Shown here: positions 5,598-9,846 of the stretch, piece after piece
Layout: each line of letters opens with the position of its first letter
Numbering within the stretch: the stretch's first letter is position 1
Origin: Candidatus Gastranaerophilales bacterium
GTDB lineage: Bacteria; Cyanobacteriota; Vampirovibrionia; Gastranaerophilales; Gastranaerophilaceae
DNA: 9,846 nt
Assembly: GCA_021205645.1 (NCBI GenBank)
Contig: JAJPXE010000179.1
Coordinates: forward strand, 358-10,203
Reading direction: 5' to 3'
The notes under the pieces: model-generated
The model's input: only the letters and a program-made list of their open reading frames with translations
Told to the model about the DNA's origin: nothing
The model's database searches: none
Made by a program: the position numbers and the translations under genes

Positions 5598-6022
5598 GAC
5601 ACCAATGTAAGAAACATACACTTAGCAAAGCTCAAGACCAGAGAAAGGCCTTGCTGCGTTCATTGGCAACCGAACTTTTTGTACATGGTGAGATAAAAAC
5701 CACTATGGCAAGAGCAAAAGCCCTAAGACCATACGCAGAAGGTATCATCACTCTGGCTAAAAAGGGCGACCTGAACTCTAGAAGACAGGCAGCTAAGTTT
5801 ATTTATGATAAAGAAACCGGAAAGTATATTGATTTGGAAACATCAGAAGTTTATGAAAAGACCGAAGAAGGTAAAAAGCTTGTTTCTCAGACAGTGTTGA
5901 GAAAGTTATTCGGCACAATAAGCAAACAGTATTCGGAACGTAGCGGCGGATATACAAGGATATTCCGTTTGCCGCCAAGACGCGGCGATGCTGTGGAAAT
6001 GGCATTAATTCAACTGGTATAA
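5594..6022 (+). CDS. rplQ: 50S ribosomal protein L17 (bL17), with an internal insertion
   Basis: L17 binds 23S rRNA near the exit-tunnel side of the large subunit. The 142 residues exceed the about 116-127 usual for bacteria. The N-terminal half is classic: MRHQCKKHTLSKAQDQRKAL, LRSLATELFVHGEIKTTMAR, AKALRPYAEGIITLAKKGDL and RRQAAKFIYDK. About 26 extra residues (ETGKYIDLETSEVYEKTEEG and following, about 76-102) come before LRKLFGTISKQYSERSGGYT and the RLPPRRGDAVEMALIQLV end. The frame is intact, so the insertion is probably structural variation rather than decay. DQRKALLR and the GGYTRI block resemble cyanobacterial L17. The ribosome binding site is ATAAGGAAACGAAG. truA starts 3 nt after the stop. 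Confidence 0.97.
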   Translation: MRHQCKKHTLSKAQDQRKALLRSLATELFVHGEIKTTMARAKALRPYAEGIITLAKKGDLNSRRQAAKFIYDKETGKYIDLETSEVYEKTEEGKKLVSQTVLRKLFGTISKQYSERSGGYTRIFRLPPRRGDAVEMALIQLV

Positions 6023-6025
6023 CAG

Positions 6026-6859
6026 ATGAGATATGCCGTTCAGGTTCAGTATACCGGCAAGAACTATGCAGGCAGCCAAATTCAATTTGAAAACGGTCGT
6101 CTGATAGCTCTGCCGACAATACAGGGCGAACTTGAAAAAGCACTTTGCACATTTATAATAGGCAGCCGGTGCGGCGGTGATGATATGACAGCAATCAGCC
6201 CGAAAAATCAGGACAAAACACCGGAAAATACTAAAAACTGCATATATAGACCTATAAAAACAGTCTTTTCCGGAAGAACGGACAGAGGTGTTAATTCACT
6301 CGGACAGGTTGTACATTTTGATACTGATAAGGAAATTGTTGCTTCAAATCTTATCTATCATGTTAATGAAATCCTGCCGGCGGACATTTCTATCTCGGAT
6401 TTGAGAACTGTATCACCGGATTTTCACGCACAAAAATCCGCTGTTAGAAGGTGTTACCGGTTTGAATTTGTTAATCGCAGGTTTAAACAGGCTTTTGACG
6501 GTGATTTGATAAGAGTGAAATATCCTATTGATATCGACAGAATGAATAAATCATTGAGTTACTTAATCGGTGAGCATGATTTTTCGAGTTTCAAGAGTTC
6601 CGGAACGCTTAACCCGAGCAAAGTCTGTATTTTATATCGCGCCTGTGTCGAGAAAAAAAACGACAGAGTTGTACTTGATATAGAGGGAAATCGTTTCCTT
6701 TATAACATGGTACGGACAATAGTCGGAACATTGTTTGAGATAGAGGGGCACAATCTAAAGCCTGAACATATGAAGAATGTGTTAGAGGCAAAAGACCGCC
6801 GGAAGGCAGGACAAACCGTGAGTCCGTACGGGCTTACACTGATGAAAGTAATATATTAA
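6026..6859 (+). CDS. truA: tRNA pseudouridine(38-40) synthase TruA, with an N-terminal-domain insertion
   Basis: TruA isomerises uridines 38-40 in the anticodon arm of many tRNAs. The 277 residues contain YTGKNYAGSQIQ (about 9-20), TIQGELEKAL (31-40) and the catalytic motif SGRTDRGVNSLGQVVHFDT with Asp86 as the nucleophile. FHAQKSAVRRCYRFEFVNR (about 132-150), HDFSSFKSS, the RNA-contacting RFLYNMVRTIVGTLFEIEG and the SPYGLTLMKVIY end follow. The catalytic Asp is normally near residue 50-60; here about 26 additional polar residues (GSRCGGDDMTAISPKNQDKT and following) precede it. The usual GW of the first motif is GS (S17). All catalytic elements are present, so activity is expected. Only 3 nt separate it from rplQ and 20 nt from rplM, so it is firmly in the operon. 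Confidence 0.95.
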   Translation: MRYAVQVQYTGKNYAGSQIQFENGRLIALPTIQGELEKALCTFIIGSRCGGDDMTAISPKNQDKTPENTKNCIYRPIKTVFSGRTDRGVNSLGQVVHFDTDKEIVASNLIYHVNEILPADISISDLRTVSPDFHAQKSAVRRCYRFEFVNRRFKQAFDGDLIRVKYPIDIDRMNKSLSYLIGEHDFSSFKSSGTLNPSKVCILYRACVEKKNDRVVLDIEGNRFLYNMVRTIVGTLFEIEGHNLKPEHMKNVLEAKDRRKAGQTVSPYGLTLMKVIY

Positions 6860-6879
6860 AATTATACGGAGAATAAAGC

Positions 6880-7320
6880 ATGAACAAAACATATTCAGCA
6901 AAACCTCTGGAAGTTGAAAGAAAATGGTATCTGATTGATGCGGAGGGCGAAACATTAGGACGCCTTGCCGTTAAAATTGCTAACATTTTAAGAGGTAAAA
7001 ACAAACCTGAATACACACCAAACGTTGATACAGGCGATTTTGTCGTTGTTATCAATGCTGAAAAGGTTGTTGTTTCGGGTAATAAAGAAACAGATAAGAT
7101 TTATTATCACCATACCGGATATCCGGGAGGTTTAAAATCTGCTTCCGTTAAAGAAGTCAGAGAAAAAGATGCAACAAAACTGATTGAAAAAGCAGTGAAA
7201 GGTATGTTACAGCACAATACTTTAGGTGCACAGCAGTTCACCAAATTGAAAGTATATACAGGTGCTGAACATCCGCACGCTGCACAGAAACCAATCGTGA
7301 TAGAAAAGGAGGCTAAATAA
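6880..7320 (+). CDS. rplM: 50S ribosomal protein L13 (uL13)
   Basis: L13 is an early-assembly 23S-binding protein of the large subunit. At 146 residues it is full length. Diagnostic blocks are NKTYSAKPLEVERKWYLIDA (about 2-21), LGRLAVKIANILRGKNKPEY (about 26-45), VDTGDFVVVINAEKVVVSGN (about 49-68), YHHTGYPGGLKSAS (about 75-88), AVKGMLQHNTLG (about 105-116) and YTGAEHPHAAQKP (about 126-138). ACGGAGAATAAAGC supplies the binding site. The TAA stop overlaps the ATG of rpsI by one base (TAATG), coupling synthesis of the pair, as usual for L13/S9. Confidence 0.98.
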   Translation: MNKTYSAKPLEVERKWYLIDAEGETLGRLAVKIANILRGKNKPEYTPNVDTGDFVVVINAEKVVVSGNKETDKIYYHHTGYPGGLKSASVKEVREKDATKLIEKAVKGMLQHNTLGAQQFTKLKVYTGAEHPHAAQKPIVIEKEAK

Positions 7321-7715
7321 TGGCTAATGAAGAAATTATTGCTACCGGACGCAGAAAAAATTCTATCGCTATTGTTAAACTTGTAAAGGGAAAAGGTAGA
7401 ATTTTTGTAAACGGAAAAACTTTGCAAGCTTATATCGGAAACAGACCTGCAGTAGAGATGATGATATACAGACCGCTTGTTTTAACCGAAAATCAGGATA
7501 AATATGATGTAAAAGTTAAAGCTGTAGGCGGCGGTGTTGTCGGTCAATCAGGTGCTATTCGCCACGGTATTTCAAGAGCTTTGTTAAAAGCGAATGAAGA
7601 ATATAAATCAGTACTTCGCTCGGAAGGACTTTTGACACGTGATGCAAGAGTCAAAGAACGTAAAAAATACGGCAGAAAAAGAGCCCGCAAGAGATTTCAA
7701 TTTTCAAAACGTTAA
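7320..7715 (+). CDS. rpsI: 30S ribosomal protein S9 (uS9)
   Basis: S9 is in the 30S head; its extended C-terminal tail reaches the P-site tRNA anticodon loop. The 131 residues are full length. They contain ATGRRKNSIAIVKLVKGKGR (about 8-27), FVNGKTLQAYIG, KAVGGGVVGQSGAIRHGISR (about 68-87), EGLLTRDARVKERKKYGRKR and the basic terminus RKRFQFSKR, whose final Lys-Arg is the tRNA-contacting end. AAAAGGAGGC inside the end of rplM is the binding site, and the ATG overlaps the rplM stop. A strong terminator begins 20 nt after its stop, so it is the last gene of the operon. Confidence 0.98.
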   Translation: MANEEIIATGRRKNSIAIVKLVKGKGRIFVNGKTLQAYIGNRPAVEMMIYRPLVLTENQDKYDVKVKAVGGGVVGQSGAIRHGISRALLKANEEYKSVLRSEGLLTRDARVKERKKYGRKRARKRFQFSKR

Positions 7716-7734
7716 TATACAATGTTTTTATACA

Positions 7735-7769
7735 AAAAGAGCCGGTATATGCAATATACCGGCTCTTTT
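7735..7769 (+). terminator. rho-independent terminator of the ribosomal operon
   Basis: AAAAGAGCCGGTATAT (7735-7750) pairs with its perfect complement (7754-7769) around a GCA loop, giving a 16-bp stem ending in a T run. It lies just downstream of rpsI. The A-tract on the 5' side would provide a U-run in the other direction too, although no convergent gene is present. Confidence 0.95.
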
Positions 7770-7770
7770 A

Positions 7771-7800
7771 TTGTTAACAAGCGGTTTTGTGTGTTATAAT
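7771..7800 (+). promoter_or_regulatory. sigma70-type promoter of uvrC, positioned for a leaderless transcript
   Basis: TTGTTA (7771-7776), an 18-bp spacer and a consensus TATAAT (7795-7800) follow directly after the operon terminator. The uvrC ATG begins 7 nt after the -10 box (7808), where transcription itself would be expected to start. Confidence 0.75.
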
Positions 7801-7807
7801 TTTATTG

Positions 7808-9472
7808 ATGAATGCAGAGCTTGAACAATCATTAAAACTTGTGCCGCCGCTTCCGGGGTGTTATCTTTATTATGACAAAAACGGTGAAATCATCTATGTC
7901 GGTAAAGCTAAAAACCTTAAAAAACGTGTTTCAAGTTATTTCCACAAAAAGCACGATAGGGTTAAGGTTGCCGTTCTTGTTTCAAAAATTGAGAAAATGG
8001 AATACATTATAACCGACTCTGAGGTTGAGGCACTCATACTTGAGGCTCATTTAATAAAAAAACACAAACCAAAATACAATATTCTGCTTAAAGATGATAA
8101 AAAATATCCGTATTTTTTAATAACAGATGAGGATTATCCGAGAATTATCGTCGTCAGGAAGAAAAATACGAACCCGGAGAAAGGGCGTTATTACGGTCCA
8201 TACACCAACGGGCGTGCAATGTATTCAACACTTGATTTTTTAAAGAAGATTTTTCCGCTGAAACAGTGTAAAACCCCGAAGTTTTCAAACAGACCATGCC
8301 TGTACTATCATATAGGTAAATGTTTAGCACCATGTCAGGGCAAAGTTACTCCGGAGGAGTATAAAAACCTTGTCGCACAGGTTGAGCTGTTTTTGTCGGG
8401 CAAACAATCGGAATTGATTAGAAAAATTAAAACACAGATGGAAGAATATGCCCTGAATGAACAGTATGAAAAAGCGGCCCTAATGCGTGACAGTTATATG
8501 GATTTACAAAAAACACTTGAACATCAGAAAGTTGTTTATGAAGATACAAGGCTAAACGAAGACGTTATTTCAGTTATATACGAAGATGGAATTTTTGCCG
8601 TAACTATACTTTTGATAAGAGAAGGGCGTCTTATTGATAAAAAAGATTTTACATATTTTGTTGAGAATGAGGATAAAAATGAGTTTTTCAAAACATTTTT
8701 TCAGGAATATTACTCGGCTCTCATGCTTGAATATCCGGATAAGATTATTGCGCCGGATATGGAATTAATAGGAGATAAACAGTTATATCAGGACTGGCTG
8801 GAGGTTATTTCACATAAAAAAATCAAAATTAACTACGGTAAAACAAAGCAGGGAAAGGAGCTTGCATTACTTGCGGCAAAGAATGCCGGAATACTTTATG
8901 ATAACGCTAAGCTTAAGAAACTTGCGAGTATAAGAAATGATTTTAACGAAGTTGGTGTATATCTTCAGGAAAAATTAAAGCTTGAGAATTTTCCGAACAG
9001 GATTGAATGTTATGATATTTCTCACATTCAGGGGACGAATACAGTTGCATCTATGGTTGTATTTCATAACGGTATGCCGAAAAAGACTGCATATAAGAAG
9101 TTCAAGGTTAGAGCAACAGAGGGAAAGCCTGACGATTTTTTGTCGATGAAAGAGGTTTTGGAACGCCGGTTATCAAGACTTGGCGGAAAAAACTGGGAAA
9201 GACCGGATTTAATAATAATAGATGGCGGGAAAGGTCAGTTGTCATCGGTTATGGAAGTTGCAGAGAATATGGGAATAGAGGGAATAGATTTTATTTCTCT
9301 TGCGAAGCGTGAAGAAGAGGTATTTTTGCCTTATCAATCGAAGTCTGTACGTATTCCGATTGAGTCCAATGCGATGTATTTAATCCAGCGGATACGTGAT
9401 GAAGCACACAGATTTGCGATAACTTATCATCGAGAGCTCCGCTCTAAGTCTCTGAAACACAAAAAATCTTGA
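7808..9472 (+). CDS. uvrC: UvrABC excinuclease subunit C, lacking the usual C-terminal HhH domain
   Basis: UvrC makes the dual incisions around bulky DNA lesions in the UvrABC pathway. From the ATG at 7808 it has 554 residues. The GIY-YIG nuclease (about 14-92) shows PGCYLYYD, YVGKAKNLKKRVSSYF with R40, and E79. C154, C164, C172 and C176 match the known UvrC iron-sulfur cysteines. A UVR domain (about 203-238) binds UvrB. The RNase H-like 5' nuclease keeps D403 (CYDISH), D442/D443, D472 (IIIDGGKGQ) and H534 (RDEAHRFAI). The protein stops 20 residues after H534 (KSLKHKKS), whereas E. coli UvrC (610 aa) continues with helix-hairpin-helix DNA-binding motifs; these are absent. The frame is open upstream to a TTG at 7787, but that lies inside the promoter, and no Shine-Dalgarno precedes the ATG. 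Confidence 0.95.
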   Translation: MNAELEQSLKLVPPLPGCYLYYDKNGEIIYVGKAKNLKKRVSSYFHKKHDRVKVAVLVSKIEKMEYIITDSEVEALILEAHLIKKHKPKYNILLKDDKKYPYFLITDEDYPRIIVVRKKNTNPEKGRYYGPYTNGRAMYSTLDFLKKIFPLKQCKTPKFSNRPCLYYHIGKCLAPCQGKVTPEEYKNLVAQVELFLSGKQSELIRKIKTQMEEYALNEQYEKAALMRDSYMDLQKTLEHQKVVYEDTRLNEDVISVIYEDGIFAVTILLIREGRLIDKKDFTYFVENEDKNEFFKTFFQEYYSALMLEYPDKIIAPDMELIGDKQLYQDWLEVISHKKIKINYGKTKQGKELALLAAKNAGILYDNAKLKKLASIRNDFNEVGVYLQEKLKLENFPNRIECYDISHIQGTNTVASMVVFHNGMPKKTAYKKFKVRATEGKPDDFLSMKEVLERRLSRLGGKNWERPDLIIIDGGKGQLSSVMEVAENMGIEGIDFISLAKREEEVFLPYQSKSVRIPIESNAMYLIQRIRDEAHRFAITYHRELRSKSLKHKKS

Positions 9473-9741
9473 ATGATTTTGAGTTTGCGGGAAAATTAGA
9501 ATTTTCCGTCTTAGATTATTCGGGCGAGCAAAACACTACAATCACTTCAAAAGTCGTAAGGCTTTTTGTCGTGATTTGCGTGTTAATTGCTCTTACGGGT
9601 CAGGTCGCAGCATATCTGAGCTCTATCGAGTGGCAGCGGGTGTGCGGAGCGGGTGGGAACCAGTTCCCACTGCCGCTCCCGCAAGCGGAGCAGACACAGT
9701 CTGCCAAAATCCGCTTCCTGGATTATTCGGGGTTGCTGTAA
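9469..9741 (+). CDS. doubtful 90-codon ORF overlapping the uvrC stop
   Basis: A frame from TTG at 9469 overlaps the uvrC TGA and stays open to 9741. I do not recognise the translation. It has one hydrophobic segment (VVRLFVVICVLIALTGQVAA, about 29-48) and the word LDYSG twice (residues 15-19 and 84-88), the latter reflecting an 11-bp DNA repeat. There is no ribosome binding site and only a TTG start. Its second half crosses the GC-rich palindromic block (9644-9704), which is open in several frames because GC-rich DNA has few stops. It may be a remnant of the lost uvrC 3' end, a small membrane protein, or no gene at all; I favour no gene. Confidence 0.15.
   Translation: MNDFEFAGKLEFSVLDYSGEQNTTITSKVVRLFVVICVLIALTGQVAAYLSSIEWQRVCGAGGNQFPLPLPQAEQTQSAKIRFLDYSGLL
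9490..9507. repeat. 8-bp perfect inverted repeat just after uvrC
   Basis: GGAAAATT and AATTTTCC flank a 2-nt AG centre, 17 nt after the uvrC stop. There is no T-run after the second arm, so it is not a convincing intrinsic terminator; with such a short loop it may act as a DNA dyad. Confidence 0.4.
9514..9524. repeat. 11-bp direct repeat, copy 1
   Basis: GATTATTCGGG recurs exactly at 9721-9731, 207 bp away. The pair brackets a segment that includes the GC-rich hairpins, so it could be a duplicated target or the ends of a small inserted unit. Confidence 0.45.
9644..9682. repeat. long GC-rich hairpin
   Basis: The left arm GCGGAGCGGGTGGGAAC (9644-9660) pairs with GTTCCCAC (9663-9670) and CCGCTCC (9673-9679) plus GC (9681-9682). 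There are only a TG and a single C bulge, around a CA centre, giving about 17 base pairs. No T-run follows, so it is not a standard terminator. Its 3' arm can instead pair with GCGGAGC at 9685-9691 as an alternative fold. Confidence 0.7.
9721..9731. repeat. 11-bp direct repeat, copy 2
   Basis: Second exact copy of GATTATTCGGG (first at 9514-9524). It lies at the right-hand end of the hairpin cluster and before the 26-bp palindrome. Confidence 0.45.
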
Positions 9742-9778
9742 AAGAGTTAGAACCCCGCCCCCTCAGGACTGGCTTCAT

Positions 9779-9804
9779 CTGCCCTCTCCGTACGGAGAGG
9801 GCAG
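9779..9804. repeat. 26-bp perfect palindrome
   Basis: CTGCCCTCTCCGT followed by its exact reverse complement makes a fully self-complementary 26-mer with no spacer. GC-rich palindromes of this kind are typical of dispersed intergenic repeats; it could also extrude as a cruciform or bind a dimeric protein. Confidence 0.75.
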
Positions 9805-9846
9805 CAAGACTTGTGTTGCGTATGCCGGTGCTGACAGTGCCGACTT

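Larger units (their letters stand above)
9601..9846. repeat. GC-rich, palindrome-dense intergenic block (repetitive or miniature mobile element candidate), continuing past the window
   Basis: By hand count 146 of 246 bases are G or C (about 59%), far above the neighbouring AT-rich genes. Within 9644-9804 are a long hairpin (9644-9682), an overlapping alternative hairpin (9675-9691), a 6-bp hairpin GCAGAC-ACA-GTCTGC (9690-9704) and a 26-bp perfect palindrome (9779-9804). Frames read through it without recognisable proteins. The composition shift and dyad density suggest an imported or multicopy element; copy number cannot be seen from one window. Confidence 0.5.

Noticed and set aside
5296..5628. 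Minus-strand ORF with hydrophobic start opposite the rpoA-rplQ spacer
   Set aside because: The hydrophobic stretch results from the purine-rich plus strand; it overlaps both rpoA and rplQ and has no supporting signals.
7787..7807. TTG start extending uvrC by seven residues
   Set aside because: It would start upstream of the -10 box, so it could not be on the transcript from the promoter at 7771-7800.
9490..9507. Hairpin after uvrC as its terminator
   Set aside because: The loop would be only 2 nt and no T-run follows the second arm.
9653..9846. GTG-initiated frame open to the window end through the 26-bp palindrome
   Set aside because: Translations such as PSPYGEG come from the GC-rich palindrome itself; openness is expected in GC-rich repeats and nothing recognisable is encoded.

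Overview
The window is an AT-rich bacterial chromosome segment dominated by the distal ribosomal-protein (alpha) cluster. Gene content and protein signatures suggest a non-photosynthetic relative of Cyanobacteria (Melainabacteria/Gastranaerophilales type). The evidence is the rplQ-truA-rplM-rpsI order, an L17 and an RpoA whose N-terminal regions read like cyanobacterial ones (DQRKALLR, YGKY...RGFG, LEGTAVTAARIEG), and an S4 ending in EQLVIEYYSK without N-terminal zinc cysteines. This taxonomic call is inference from remembered family sequences. rpsD between rpsK and rpoA, as in Firmicutes, leaves a clostridial origin as the alternative.

Layout. Positions 1-1756 are on the minus strand: queD (queuosine/7-deazaguanine precursor), uppP (undecaprenyl-diphosphate recycling) and the N-terminal half of ispH (isoprenoid synthesis, cut by the window edge). 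A 346-bp divergent promoter region (1757-2102) separates them from a long plus-strand operon: infA, rpmJ, rpsM, rpsK, rpsD, rpoA, rplQ, truA, rplM and rpsI. The operon closes with a 16-bp-stem terminator at 7735-7769. uvrC (nucleotide excision repair) follows behind its own promoter and appears to be leaderless. The last ~250 bases are much more GC-rich (about 59% by hand count, 9601-9846) and full of palindromes, like a repetitive intergenic or miniature mobile element.

The operon supplies parts of the 30S and 50S subunits, IF-1, the RNA polymerase alpha subunit and tRNA pseudouridine synthase A. Its second half is tightly packed: truA is 3 nt after rplQ, and the rplM stop overlaps the rpsI start. 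The first half has unusually long spacers: 253 nt before rpsM, 160 before rpsK, 117 before rpsD and 215 before rplQ. These hold possible RNA hairpins and two small ORFs that touch neighbouring genes (35 codons overlapping the rpsM stop, 53 codons overlapping the rplQ start).

No CRISPR array, tRNA, rRNA, transposase, phage or defence gene is visible. The points most worth a second look are the structured or coding spacers, two apparently leaderless genes, a UvrC that stops before its usual C-terminal HhH domain, and the GC-rich palindromic block after uvrC.
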